Assembly (NCBI RefSeq): GCF_048771995.1
Contig: NC_133034.1
Coordinates: 3,162,001 to 3,226,000, forward strand
Direction of reading: 5' to 3'
Source of the DNA: Taeniopygia guttata
Taxonomy: Eukaryota; Chordata; Aves; Passeriformes; Estrildidae
Length of the DNA stretch: 64,000 nt
The translations under genes were made by a program, and so were the position numbers. Positions 12,551-25,600 of the stretch are shown piece after piece. Position 1 is the first letter of the stretch, and each line of letters opens with the position of its first letter. The notes under the pieces are model-generated. The model was not told the origin of the DNA. It saw only the letters and a list, made by a program, of their open reading frames with translations, and ran no database searches.

Positions 12551-15464
12551 CAATGCCCAGATTATTAGCACGTGCTACAGTCTGTGGTGCTGAGGTCTGG
12601 GCACTGGGCAGGTTCAGCTGGAGCAGAACATTTGTGCAGCCTGCAAACACATTGTCCATTCCATGTGCATTATACACATGCTGTGCTTGGCAGTTCTGTG
12701 TTATGTTTTGCTACATGGATACATTATATTTTGCAGATTTGAGCAGAACAAAACCCAAAGCGATTTAAAAATCCCACCCTTCACTTCAGCTCCTCATGTG
12801 TAAGACAATAGTCCTGCTAGGAGACCTGTCTGGAGTTCTCAGGAGGGAAAGCTGTGCTCTGCATCCTATCCAGGACCTCCACAGGAACCCCTTCAGCTGG
12901 GGACACGCCTCTCATGTGACAGCACTACACAAACTTATCACACTGGGTCATTTTTTGAGGGTAAAATCTGCCAAGGAATTTTGATCATGGGTGCAGGTGA
13001 ATTACCCATAGAAATAGCAGGAACCATAGCCAAGAGTCTTTTCCACTGGAGGCATGCAAGTGTGTTAAGGCAGTCTGCAGAAAGATGTTTCCAAGTTTAT
13101 GATTCACGTTTCTGCTCAGGACTATTACACACATGGCTAAAACAATAAAACCTTCTGGAAAAAACAGAAATATGTTCTTTTCCATCTCTCTTTCATCAGG
13201 GAAGCTTTATAAGCTATGTACAAACTATTGCAACCTGGCTTCGTTTCCCAAACAGTTAATCAAGCTTGCCTTATTTCTGGACCTATCTTCTGCTCTGCTA
13301 TTCTCACCTAATGCCTAACTGCTTTCAAGTTCCCCATAACCTTCATATTTAAGCTTTAAAACATTAATAAATAATAACCACAAACCCTTCTGGAGTACTA
13401 GTTCTTTGAATTCCTTATTCAGATGATCTCCAGCAGCAGCTCTCCTGATCTTTCTGTTGCAAGCAGGGATCTTTGGTTGAATAATAGTTTTCTTAGTTTT
13501 AGTACTTTTCATTTCATTACCTTGTAAGCAATGCTGATTCTGAAAAAAAAATAGCCTGATTGAGCATGTATTAGTTGCAGTAATATTAATAGCATTAATT
13601 ATAACACTTAATAATGCTGGCATGTATTTTGTTTGAAATGCTTTTTTCTTAATGCAAATGTATATTCTGCTTGGTTTAGAGTCTAATTATATTTTATGAG
13701 TCAAAGTATGAAATTTGAAATTCAAATTTCAGCTGAAGACCCTCAAATGACTGTGAAAATTCAAATGCTTATGTTGGTGGCAATCAAAATTTAGCATGTA
13801 TTGAAGAGATGTATTATGTCAGCTGCATTATGACAAAGAATTAGAAGTCACATATGGCTCAATTTTTCCAAATCCATTTTCCCAAATAGCAATTTCTTAG
13901 GTGTTTAGAAATTTAGTTTGCCAATTCAAATTTTAACTGGTATGTTGTAACTACAAGGGGAAGTTGAGCTTCAGCCTTGGTTGCTTTGATTCAGGACAAG
14001 AATGGGAGTAAAAACCTCAGGGTTTGGTAAGTCTTTAACATTCCAAACATTTTAAAAAAATTATTAGTGAGGGATGAATCTTACATCATGCTTTGAAAGT
14101 TACCAGACTGACAGTGCAATTATGAACAGGCTGAACATTTGAACAAAAGCTTTCACTTTCACACTTCACTGGCAAATGGCTTGAAGAGAAATCCCCAGTT
14201 GCAATAGTATTCACCTAAATATTCTAGTTCTTTTGCTCAGGGTATTAATACTCAGGCCTTCAGCTCTGCAGCACAGCTAATTAGAAACTCGCTGATCAAA
14301 GTTTCCTCAGCTAAAGAGGAGCCTAACATGTTTAATTCAAAAGATCTCAGAATGATAAGCCTAAGAGATGTTTGCATATGCTTCCAGCATATGCTTGGAT
14401 TGCTGGCAGAATGAAGATCTAATCTTTCCTGGATCTGTGCCTCTGTCCTGCTCCCTCAGATGGGATTTGTGTGGCACTCACTTCCTGGATGAATTATCCA
14501 GGGCAGGTTTATGTGGCTGGGTTCACAGCCCTGCCTGACCTTCCAGGGTGGGTACAGGACAGGACACAGTCCCAGACAGCTCCAAAGCAAAGTCTTGATG
14601 CTCTGCACCCACGGAGATAATTCATCCAGGAAACACCTGACAGTTTAAAATGGTTTTAAACCTAATAAGAAAATGAAAGTTTTATATCAACAGAGACAGC
14701 CAATCCTTTGGACACGTGCCCAAAAGGCAGCTGTCCCCTTGTCACTGTTCACCCAGGGCAGGATCTGCTGGATTCCCAAATCCTCCAGAGAAGTATTTTT
14801 GATTCCAGAAGAAAACTGCTCCCTCCCCCGGTGTAAAGGTTGGCTTGCCTTCCACCACCAAACTAATACCTCTGTTTCTGAAAATACTTTTTCAGCAATG
14901 AAGGGTGACAGGTTTAGCCTTAGAGAAAGGACTCCTACATAAGTAGAATTTGACCTACACAAATCTCGTTTACTGGTATTTTCTGAAATCTGTCCTGTTC
15001 ACAGATGATCTCTTTTTATCTCCCCTGTTCTACCTACACTACTTTTCTGGTCCTTCAGAGAGGCATGAAAGTAAAAGCTACACTACAGTGTAGCTTTCTA
15101 TGTAATTTCTAGTTAGAACTGCTGTTGTGCTGAAGAAGAGACAATAGATGGGTAGGAGAAAGTTGAGGAGCTTGTTGACAGATTAAGTCAAATTGTAACT
15201 ATGATGAATATTATTTCTGTATTACCTAGGCTTAAAGAGTTTGAAGCAAACAAATTAATGATTTTTTTTTTCTTTTTACTTGTTATAATAGTGGTATTCC
15301 CTCCTAGGCTGCCAGAATGAGCCTGGGGAAAGTTCTAATAGGAAATTCCATCAATCAGGGGAAATATTACATCTCCATAAGAGGTTATTCTCATTTTCTA
15401 CAGTAGCCATCTCATACATTTTGCGTTAGAAATGGAAACACAATTTGAATGACGGAGATAATGA
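12551..15464. other. Intergenic, AT-rich, with inverted-repeat structure
   Basis: No gene or transposon recognised. The region includes a 23-bp near-palindrome (13709-13731), a perfect 17-bp inverted repeat (14482-14498 with 14616-14632), a 13-bp tandem duplication at about 14374-14399 and a 24-bp palindrome (15074-15097). The AT-rich 13.5-14.1 kb part looks like a conserved non-coding element in composition only. Confidence 0.45.
14482..14632. repeat. Perfect 17-bp inverted repeat with 117-bp spacer
   Basis: TTCCTGGATGAATTATC at 14482-14498 is matched exactly by its reverse complement GATAATTCATCCAGGAA at 14616-14632. The flanks do not extend the pairing. It could be a foldback/MITE remnant or chance local inversion; no coding content lies between. 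Confidence 0.8.
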
Positions 15465-15528
15465 GGCGGTGAGACGGTGCCCCCGCCGGTGCCGGCTGAG
15501 CGGCGTGCGGGCTGCACCGACCCCGGCT

Positions 15529-16084
15529 TGTTATGAACAAAACAGCCTGGCTGGGACACTTGGCTTGGGTAAGTACTGACATTGAAATGTTAATTAGCTA
15601 ATTGGTCCTGGGAATCACCTACCTCCCCCCACCCTCACTACCATTCTAGGACTGGGATGCAAAATGAAAAACACCCCTAAATGGAAAAGATGGGTACAGT
15701 GTAGGGGGCTGGATGGGTGTGCTCGTTGGGGAAAAGGGAACCCCATCCCTAGTCTGTGTTTGACCTGTCACCATAACCTACAGAGGACCAGACTGGACTG
15801 GGCTGTGGGAAGCAGGAGCAAAGGACACACACACTTCCTGGTGTTACCAGGGGGGAATGGGAGAGAACGGTCTGCTTGGACTTCAGATACAGACTGCACA
15901 CCTCTGCACCTCCAGCTCCCAGTGTGCCACGAAAACTCCAGGGACAGACTCTGCACGCCTGCTCACCCTTCGACTACCGGAGAAGCTACAACAGTGGGGG
16001 CGAGCTCCTTGTCGAGCCCCCTGCCAAGCTGACTTTTTAATAAAGAGCTGACTATTAATAAAGGCATAGACCCTGTTCATTTCA
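15529..16084 (+). mobile_element. Solo LTR, sense, with 4-bp target duplication, inside the CpG island
   Basis: Begins TGTTATGAACAAAACAGC and ends CCCTGTTCATTTCA, 556 bp. It is flanked on both sides by GGCT (15525-15528 and 16085-16088). AATAAA occurs twice near the 3' end (16039-16044, 16057-16062), as in an R-U5 region. TG...CA ends and a 4-bp duplication fit a gammaretrovirus-like (ERV1) insertion. CpG-island sequence resumes immediately on the right, so it interrupts the PLEKHB2 promoter region. No retroviral genes are present. Confidence 0.82.
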
Positions 16085-16434
16085 GGCTGAGCGGGCAGCG
16101 CTGACCCCGGCGGAGCGCAGGGCGCTCATGCAGGCATGGCCCGGGCGCGGCTGTTTATGTAACAGGTCACACACCAGCGGCCTTTCCTGCCTCCCGTACT
16201 TGCGGGACTGCCTGAACAAAGCGCCTGCTACTCTCTGTTGCGGTTCCACGGCGTGAGATCAGAAGCTGCGGAAGAAAAGAAAAAGGCTGATCGCTGAGTG
16301 CCGTGCGGCCGCCCCAGAGCCCGCCGTGCCCGGGAAGGAGGGGATGTATTAGCGCTCCGGAAGGCATTAGCGGAGCGGGCTCGGCGCGGCGGCGCTCCCT
16401 GCCCAGCGGCCGGGCCGTGCCGCTCCCGCGGGCC

Positions 16435-16442
16435 TGACGTCA
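16435..16442. promoter_or_regulatory. Full CRE palindrome TGACGTCA
   Basis: A perfect 8-bp cAMP response element, the CREB/ATF binding site, sits in the CpG-richest part of the island about 56 bp before the proposed exon 1 donor. The position fits a core-promoter element. Use in cells is inferred. Confidence 0.6.
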
Positions 16443-16498
16443 GGACGGGGCCGGGCCGGCCGCGGGCGGAGCGGGGCCGGGCGGCGCGGGCACGGCAG
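16443..16498 (+). other. PLEKHB2: Candidate non-coding exon 1 of PLEKHB2 (5' UTR), ending at a splice donor
   Basis: The sequence CACGGCAG then GTACGG at 16499 is a plausible splice donor inside the CpG island. It fits the acceptor CCCACTAG at 19571-19578, 11 nt before the start codon. The proposed exon has no ATG, so the leader would carry no upstream ORF. The start coordinate is a guess placed just after the CRE. Other donors in the island cannot be excluded without transcripts. Confidence 0.4.
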
Positions 16499-19400
16499 GT
16501 ACGGCCGGTGCGGGGCTGGGGGAGGGCCGGCGGGGAAGGGGCCAAGAGCGCCCGGCTCCGGGGAGGGCCTGGCCGCCAGCCCCGCCAAGGTCAGCGGGGC
16601 GCACAGCCGGCCGGGAGCCGTGCCGGGAGCCGGCTGTGGGCGGCGGGAGGTGCAGCCCAGGCCAGGCCGCTGCTGGCGGGCACGGAGCGGAGCCACCGCC
16701 GCGGAGGGCCGGGGGCTGCCGTGGGGCTGTCCCGGTGTGAGCGAGCACCGCCGGGCAGAGGCTGGGAGCTGGCTCGGGGAGCACAGACAGCCCACGGGAA
16801 AGGGCCTGCGCAGCTGGGCCAGGGCCAGGGAGCTCCAGAAATAGAAAACTCGCGCTGATGGGAGCGGGAGGGGCGGAGAGTACAGGAGCCGTGTCTGCGG
16901 GCACTGCTGCGGCCCCGGCTCCGCGCCGGGCTGCGGCTGCTTGTCAGCCCTCTCCATCCACACCGACTGCAGGACCGGGCCCAACTTCACTGGTCAGAAT
17001 TGCTCTACTGATTACAGGCTGCAGGGAGAAACGCTTGATTTGTTTAAAAGTGTGTTTTATCAAGAAAGGGACTGGAACAGACTGTTGCATACTCCAGGTT
17101 ATATTCCGTACAGAAAACTGCTGTTCCAGGGAGCAGAAAGGAGTCGTCCACTCCTTTACTGCATCCACCCCTAACTCGAGTTCACTTTAGAGTGCTACTA
17201 CTCTTAGATTTCAGTCTCCAAAACATTTTTGTTCATATTCGTTATAAATTAATTTAGCTTTGGTTAAGTATCATTTTTCATGTTGGTGGCACTGGGCTGG
17301 TTTAACAAGCAAATACTACTCAAATGCAGCTGATCTTTCTAGGCTGTCTTCTAGCTCTGCAAATATGCTTTTAAACATCATGTAGGAGGAGTGTGAATAC
17401 TGTATAGGACTTCAAATGAGCCCTTATGCTTAAAAAGGACAAGGAAGAATATCTAATTGTTTTTGCACCTCCTGCTTTAAGTGCTGGCAGATTTTTCTGT
17501 GTGATTCCTTGCTCTCACTCCAGAGCTGAAGTTTTGGGCACTTAAACTCTGAATTGGGAAAGGGTATTTGCTGCCTCTGAGGTTACGTGCAAGGTGCTGT
17601 ACAGCTGCTGAAGCCCCATTTGCTCTTGTAGCTTTAGACAGCTCTGAGACTTTGTGAGCTGTCCATAATCACAGGCAAAACTCAATTTGTCAAGAGAGAG
17701 GTTTTCTTCTTTGGTTCTTCCCCTTTTGTGTCTAAGTTAATTCTAATTATGCTCTTGTGTAACAGAGTCGGTTTAAAGGTAGCAACAACATTCCATGGCC
17801 TTGTCTAACACTTGCAGCAGAACTGAAGTTCATGCAAATTCTTTTTTGGCTTGTAGACTATGAAACAGCCTCCAGAAACAGCGATTTCACATTATTGGGC
17901 AAACTGTAAGGCATGGAAGCACCATTAGAGACACGCATTCCTGTGAAAATGAAGAGCAAATAGGCTGTTTCCTTGTAAAGGAGAATCAAGAGGAAGAAGC
18001 CTGTGTTGGGGTGGTGGCAGAATGAGCCTCAGGTCCTATGTACTGCTTTGTTCTTCTGGAAGAATTAATTGGCCTCTCTTTCTGGAGCTCTCTGTCTGTG
18101 TAGGGGTGACAAGAACATGCTCAGATCCCAGAGCAGGACCAGATGACAACAATTAAAGCAGAACAGGAGTCTGGTGCTCCCTTTCAGAAGTGGGCTCTTA
18201 GCAGAATCTTTCTTTTCCCTGCAAGCTGGTACAAAAGTCAAGAATGAGGTTTATCCTGGAGTTCAGACTTTACCTGCAGGTGGTTCTCACCTTCATATCC
18301 AAGCCTGTACAGGATGTGGCATTCCTTAAATATGAAATCTTGATGGTTATAAATCTTGTGTGCTACAGTATTTGCCCAGTTGTCTGAAGAGGACACAGCT
18401 ACAAGTAATACCCCTTAGGTCAGGAAACACATGGATCTTTAGAAACTTCATATTTTACTAGAAGATTACAAAACTCTTCTTTTTCTCCCTTCTCCTCAGC
18501 TTTAAACACATTCTGCTGAGGTTTGCTGGGGAGGAGTTCCTCTGTCTATCAAATATTGTATTGCCCCTTTCACCCCTCCATGGCCCCCCTTTATGCTGCT
18601 ACAAGTAGGATGTTATTTGTTAGGTTTCAGTATCTTGTCTGTCTCTCCCATTGGCTTACACGCCCCACAAATAATTTCTAAAAAGCAGCCTTCTCAGGGG
18701 AGGCTTAAAATGCTTCTGTTCTTCCTCTTCTAGTTCAATTGCATCTGGATAGTTGAGTTTTTATAATCTCTTTTAAAATAATAATCAGAACACCATTAGG
18801 CTATAAAATAAAACCTCATTTTCCAATATATCCTACGTTTGATGTCTTTTTTCAGCATGCTCATAAACCAGAATGCAGTGGCTGAGTACTTAATGTCACG
18901 TGTGATAACTTGAATTTAACACAGAGTCCTTGCTATGCTATTTCAAGCTTCATTTAAAAGCTGAGGAGAACTCAGAATCTTACTTTATAGGCTCATCTTT
19001 TACTTACTTTAATCCTTAGAGTGAGCTAGTGATGATTTGAAAGAAAGAAATACAGGTAATAAAAACAGCTTTCTCCTTCCTGTTTAAGATTAAACTGTTT
19101 CAGCTTTTGTTTTGACTGGACTTTGAGCCAGTGAATGAAAAACACAGAAGAGGAAGTACAGAAAAAAAAAAAAAAGAGAGGCAGGTAGAAGTGAGGCTGC
19201 TTGGTAACTTGAGACTGCAGAATACAGGATGTACACGTATGCAGAGAGGAGGACTTTGAAAGGAACTGGTGGTGAGTCAGGAAGCAGTCATTCCAGTCTG
19301 TTCCCCATTTTGTAAGAGCAGTAGCTGTAGGGTTTTGTTTGCCAGTTCATCATCAAGGTGGTCTCTGACAGTCACACTGGATCGCAGCAGTTGCACATTT

Positions 19401-19578
19401 TGTCCTACACCAGTTGTGCTTACTGAGTATCTTCAGCTGGGATCTGCTGTGTCTCTGACACGTGAGCTGGGTACATGCAGCTCTAATAGATGGTACTGAG
19501 ATGCATCTTTCTAATGTATTACTGTGAAATACTGACAACTGCTTTTCTCCCCCCTCCCCTTCCTCTTCTGCCCACTAG
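16499..19578 (+). other. PLEKHB2 intron 1
   Basis: Its first 450 bp are the tail of the CpG island and the rest is ordinary single-copy-looking sequence. It ends in a pyrimidine-rich tract and CCCACTAG. I see no recognisable repeat element and no exon with flanking splice sites. A 13-base A run lies near 19160. Confidence 0.5.
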
Positions 19579-19626
19579 GTTAAGCAACAATGGCATTTGT
19601 GAAGAGCGGATGGCTGCTCCGGCAAA
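19579..19626 (+). CDS. PLEKHB2: PLEKHB2 exon 2 (start codon exon)
   Basis: The acceptor is CCCACTAG and the donor is GTAAGT at 19627. Coding begins at 19590 after 11 nt of leader and gives 12 codons plus one base, MAFVKSGWLLRQ, the first strand of the PH domain. It ends in phase 1. Confidence 0.93.
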
Positions 19627-22600
19627 GTAAGTCATGGGTCTTTCTCGTCCTTCTCTCCCTGTTCACTGGGATTTCTTCAGAAAACATCAGAGCAGCTGAG
19701 TAATTCCCAGGTTTTCTTAAAACAAGTAGTTCTGTGGGTTGTTTTTGTTGGGTTTTTTCCTTTTAGGACACGTAACATAATGAGGTGTCATGATGGCATT
19801 CTCACGTGACCTTTGGGTACTCTAATGGAAAACAGGATATAAACATATCTGAGATGTCTGACTGGCATTCAGCTTCAGATGCTGCTCTGTAATTAGTGCT
19901 GCATAAAAGTGGGGACTTGGAAACTTTACCTGACACCTCAACTTAATGCCTTTCAGTTAATCATGTCCTCTGCTTGTTCCTGCAGCAAGCTATAACACGA
20001 GAGTCAGGTCATGCACTTAAAATAAAACCACTTTTGCTTTGAATTCTAGATGAAATATGGCACCCAATTCTCTAATGTTCCCAAGCGAGGATGTTGTAAT
20101 ACAGGATTTTGCTTGGCACTTTGGAATGTTGTTTGGGGCAACCGTGAAGGATTTCTTGGTTTATTTTTTATTAACTTTAGGACAGAAATATTTCCCAATA
20201 TGTGTCCTCAAAAGTGATTGTCTGATTTTTAAGGTACTATTTTACGGCGCTGGAAGAAGAACTGGTTTGATCTATGGTCTGATGGCCGCTTAATATTCTA
20301 TGATGATCAAAATCGCCATGACCTAGAAGATAAAATCCACATGCGAATCCACTGTATCAACCTCAGAGTGGGGAATGAATGTCGAGGTAATAATGAAACC
20401 TTCAGGATTTGTGTATCCAGAGATTCTTTACAACTTCAGTGCCTGCCCAGCATAGCACATACAGCACTACTGCAGATGTAAACGTGTCCAAAGTCTGTGC
20501 AACTTCACTGTCCTTGAATCCCCCACCTTCCAAAAAAACTCAACCCCACCAACTCCTAAATTGCTTTGGAGACACCCAGGGTGTGGTATCACCATGAGAT
20601 AGGTTAGGTTAGGGTTTGGTACTTCCTGTTAAAACTCAGAACAGCGTACAATGCGTGCAGGAGGATGGGATGTTCCCAGCAGGACTGTGTGTCCGAATCA
20701 GAGCGTTCCTGGTGTAACCACAGTGCTGGCTGGACAGAGAGGCACGGCTAGAAAGGGAAACCTCAGCAAATGTTTTTCCTAAGTTCACTTCTGGCATTTG
20801 TTAGTGCTCCACTTGCTGCTGACACAAGGGAAGGACACAAGTGCTGGACAGTACCATTGCTAGGTATGGATTGGTTCTGCTGTGAGACACTTGCATTTCA
20901 TATGAAAGGTGTTCAGAGCTGCTTACTTTCAGGACACTCTGAAGATTAAGAACAGGTTATTTCCTTCTGGGACTCGTTCTGATGCCATGGAAGGCAGCTA
21001 CAACTGGCCCTTGTTTATTTTGTCCAGACTTGCATAAACTGACTCCCTTCTTGTAGATATGCTCGTGAAATGCTGTTTATACTCATAACTCAACTCTGTT
21101 TTTCTCACTCAGATTTCCAGCCTCCAGAGGGGAAGCAGAGAGACTGTTTACTGCAGATTGTTTGCCGTGATGGGAAGACAGTCAACCTCTGTGCAGAGAG
21201 TGCAGATGACTGCCTGTAAGACAGCCAGAGAATAATGATTTTGCTGCTTCTTCCTCTTTTATCCCTCTCCCTAGTTATTTTTCTCCCTTCTAACTTTCAG
21301 AGATATATTTTAAGAAAGTTTTCAACAAATAAAAGCAGGTTTGCAGTGACAAAAAACCAGTATCTTTCCTAGAAGTTGTCTAGCTCATGCAAACTAACTG
21401 CAAGTTAAGTCACTGAAAACACTCAAGGGTGAGGAGGTGTAGAAGAATCTGACTAAAATGATCAATGCAAGACTTGTTAAACTGATGTTTTAAAACTTTT
21501 GCAATTCTTCAATAGCACATGATGTGGCATGAGCCCAAGGACACCCCAGTAGCAATAGGAGGAATGTTCCATAATTGTGAACTCTCAGCTGAGCTGGGCT
21601 GTAGAATTAGGTAACTTCTGTGATCACTGTTTGCCAAGAGGTGTGTTCCAGGGAGCCTGCTCCCAGCCCCGGGCAGGGGAGGAGCTGGGTGAGGTGTACC
21701 TCCCTCCTGGGAAGTGCAGTAGCAGCAAGGCCCTTGGTCTAATCAGCACAGATGAGCTTTTCTGCTGGGGTGCATCTCTTCCCATTACCTCATCCTAAGC
21801 ATGACTGCATATTTCCTACCTGTTGTGCTTGCAGCAAGGACCTCCAAAACTGCAGCCATTCCTCCTCTTGTTCCTCCTTGTTCTTTCTCAGCTCTGCAAA
21901 GAAAGTAATTATTTCTTAGTCTTGGTATAACACTTGTGCATTTGAGTGTCACATTCTGCTTTGACACATGCAGTATCTTAAACTCTGCTCCTGCAGTGCC
22001 TCTCGTTGCTAACCTTCTTTGTTTCATGTACCTGAAAGAAAAATGTGGCATTAATTTTTATCAGTGTTCCACTAACCAATGGTTTTTTTTGCAGGGCATG
22101 GAAAATTGCTCTCCAGGATGCCAGAACAAACACAGTGAGTGTCCTACCTAGACTTTATACTGATAGAGAAGTAGCACATCAGTGTTCTGTGTGCTCCAGC
22201 AGTTTAGTTCTGAAATCATGTTCCATCCTTCTCTGCTAGAGAAAAACAGGGTCATGAGCATGATAGTAAAGCTTGTGGGTGGGGAGAAGAATGATTCTCT
22301 GGATCACAAACACATCCTTGCAGCCATGTCCAGGCAAATACATACTGTGTGGAAAATAATGATTTTAAGGAATAATTTCTTTGTGTGGAAGTAAATGTTT
22401 GGAAAGTGGTCTGTGGGCACTGAGGCTGTGGGCAACAAGCAAATCTTCTGCAACCAGCAGAAATGAACTTTTCACTCCTAGTGTTTGTTGCCTCCCAGGT
22501 GGGTGCAGTGCTAAAGGAAGCTTACTACACAGCAGCTGTTTGTTAATGTAGATCCATCCCACTGTGGGATGCTTCTTGGCAGAGACACGGGGAAGAGTGA

Positions 22601-25600
22601 GATGCTTGGAGGGGAGTGCAGGCATGCTGAGGAGGAGTGTATTGCCTCTGCATTTTCTGGAATTTGTTTTTCCTTTAGACTGCTTTCCAGAGAACTCTGC
22701 AGCACTAGCTTTCCTTGGATGACTAGGCTGAACCAACCCGAGGTGTTTCTGTTCCAGGGGAAATGCTGTGTTTTGTAGAAGCTTATCTCAGTTTCTGATG
22801 GGTCACATTAACATTACCACTTTACTGGGGGCATCTGTCAGATGATATAACTTAGATTTGTAGATACCCAAAGCAAACACTTGTCACACTGCAGCCATGC
22901 TACACTGCTTGTGGCCTTAAATGAGAAGTGAAGGATTTGTCCTCATGCAGAGGACACAACACTCATGGTCTGTCTGCTCTAGTTTTAGGGGATTTACCCT
23001 GTGTGAGATGGTGGCTCCTGGTTTCAGGAAATGGGAACTGCTGTTTTCATGCCTCTTGACACTGCTGCCAGCCTTGATAGATGGCTCAAAACGTGGCAGT
23101 GCTGACCTTGGTCAGCCAAGGCAGAACCCAAGGCTACTCAAAGTAGAGCAGGTAGCCCTCTACACAAGTAGATACATAAATTAACATTTTCCAAAGCTAT
23201 TAAAGGTGTCCAACGAGGACTTGGACTAACTGGGGAAGTGGGTTTGGTCTGTACATGTGTGACACACTTTTCAAAAATTCAAGCATCCAGCAGTGCCTCC
23301 TAACTTCACTGGAATAGTAGGGTGATCCCCTTAGCTTTGAGAACTGTATCATTTACAGGTGTTTGCAGGTTGTGTGTTGCTTGTACCGAGATCCCTGTGG
23401 CAGGGCAGAACACATTTACTGCTAAGATTTCTCAGGTGATGGAAATACCACTTCATATAGTATTTTAACAGTGTTTCAAGCAATCCTCCTTCACCATGAC
23501 TTTGGCTTGGGATATAGCCATATTATGTCCTCAGATGCCATGATTTCATTAGTCCAAGAGATAATACATTTGCTGTTGATTTATTAAAATGTTCCCTTGT
23601 GAATTAAAGAACGGGAGCTGGCTTTTGCCTTGGAAAAGGGAATAAGAGCATCACTGTAGATTTTGGATATTATTGGGCAAGAATACAAAGGTAGTGTAAG
23701 AAATCTTAATTGTGTTTGAGAACTTACTCTAAATGGACTCATGTACTACTTTTGGCTACTGCATTTGCTTCCTTAACCCACTTCTGCAGAACTTGATGAT
23801 ACCACTCTAGGGGGCCAGGAAGCAGCCAGCTTAGTTGTGAAGATTTCTTTATCTGAAGACAGAAAATGAGCAGGAGGGTAATTTCTATATCTGAGGCTCT
23901 GGAATGGTGGAAGGAGCCAGGGTGCTTGCACATACACATTTCCCTATCTGTGGCACACACACAGGGAAAAATTTGATGTCTTCTTTCTGTGGCTGATCAG
24001 GAATTTGTTTCTCCCCGGTCTAGTCTCCAGGTACTTTCTTTTTGCAGACTTCACAAGGTACTCACTGCTTTCTTAACACCCAGTGTGGCTAAAGGTTACT
24101 TTTTCTTTGGGGTCATTATGTTTTAATCCTCAGACTGCTCTGTCTGTTTATAGGAACAGGTGATAACTGCTCTTTATCCTTGGTGTTTAGGGCTATGTGG
24201 GATCTGATGTGATGTATGATGAGACAGCCATTTCCTCGGCCCCTCCTCCCTACACAGCTTATGCCACACCGTCACCTGAGGTAAGAGTTGCAGTCAGGAA
24301 GCATCAACATGAACGAGGCAGCAGGAACAGCCTCCTTCAAGCACTCACAGAGTACTGCATTGTACTCTTATACCCAGCTTTAAAGCTTTTTACAGCAGCA
24401 GAGAGTAAGGCACAAGCAGTCTGTTGCTGCTCTTATTTAAGATGGATTTAATTTCAAAGGGATGAGGCATATTTGGTTGGGAGGTGTATAAAGGGTGGCT
24501 GCTCAGTGAACTTGAAAAATAAAGGTTCCGAGAGACAGGGCAAAATTTATTTGGTTGATCTTCAAATATATTGGTCATGCAGCTTCTAACATAAGGAGGT
24601 GTAAATACACTTTCATGTTGTGCAAGCACTGGAAAGGTGTAAGATCAGGAGTGTTAGAAATAGGGTGTAGTGACTTTTAACACATAAGGATTTTGTTGTA
24701 CCAAGATGTTACAGCAACACAATAACTCTAGTTCCTGGATGCACAGTTCTTTTGCAGTGAAGGAGCAGCTTTGGGACCAAACCAGGATATGTTGGGGATT
24801 TCTGGATGTGCTTAGTGATGTGCAGTGATATGTGAGGGGATAGTTTGGAGCAATATTGCTTGTTGCACTATCTGCTCCAGCCTCTCACTCTTGTTAAGAA
24901 TGAGTTGTGCTGCTGGAATCTTCCTCTGTGCAGCCTCTTCTTTTGAAGAAAAAAAAATTCTTCTAAAACATGCAGCTCTAGAGGATTTGTCTTTAATCTG
25001 ACATATGCTTGCAGCATACCCACTTGGAGGGCTGGCTGGAGTTTTTTGGGATCAGCTGCTGCCTTCCTGGCACTTCTGAGCTCCCCAGAGAGCTGTTGTT
25101 GGCATGAGGGCAGAGAAGAGAAGCTGGCAGAGCTGCTGTGGCTCAGCCTGATGATCCAGGCCCTGCCTCTGCCATTGCCTATCCAGGAAAGGAAGAGAGC
25201 AGATGCTGCTAAGGAGTGCCCTTTTTTTCCAAGCAGCTGTTCTGAATCCATTCCAGGAAGTAGATTGGCTATAGCAGGACATCCTGGATACTTCAGTGAA
25301 ACCTTAATTATATTAGAAATGAAGGCAAATTGAACAGTGTGCTTGATTGGATCCATAGCAAAGTGTCCTTGTGTAACAGAGCTTTTTAATTTCCCCAGGT
25401 TTATGGCTATGGCTATGATCAGTACAATGGTGCGTACCCCCCGGTGGGCCCTCAGGTCTTCTATGCCTCCAGTGGACAAGCTTATGCTCTGCCCTATCAG
25501 TATCCATACCAAGGTAATCAGCCACATCCTCCACCTTCCCACAGAAGCTATTTGAGTCAATCTTTCTGGCTTTAGCTCTATTCATCACCATCCTTTACCA

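Larger units (their letters stand above)
15465..16960 (+). promoter_or_regulatory. CpG island, probable PLEKHB2 promoter, interrupted by an LTR
   Basis: CpG-dense, GC-rich DNA begins at about 15465, is interrupted by a much less CpG-dense LTR at 15529-16084, and resumes to about 16960. It contains a CRE palindrome at 16435-16442 and GC boxes such as GGGGCGG near 16870. It lies about 3 kb upstream of the first coding exon of PLEKHB2, the usual place for a housekeeping-type promoter. No TATA box stands out in the core. Long open frames here on both strands are a by-product of high GC and are not annotated as genes. Confidence 0.85.

Noticed and set aside
16228..16990. Several long open frames on both strands in the CpG island (up to 207 codons)
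   Set aside because: High GC depletes stop codons. The frames are Ala/Arg/Pro/Gly-rich, overlap each other on both strands and match no family I know.
20595..20625. TTAGG-like repeats suggesting an interstitial telomere
   Set aside because: Only about three imperfect units are present, too few to support a telomeric repeat.
24868..25560. 230-codon antisense open frame
   Set aside because: It overlaps PLEKHB2 exon 7 on the opposite strand. The sense exon has correct splice sites and a known protein sequence; the antisense frame has neither.
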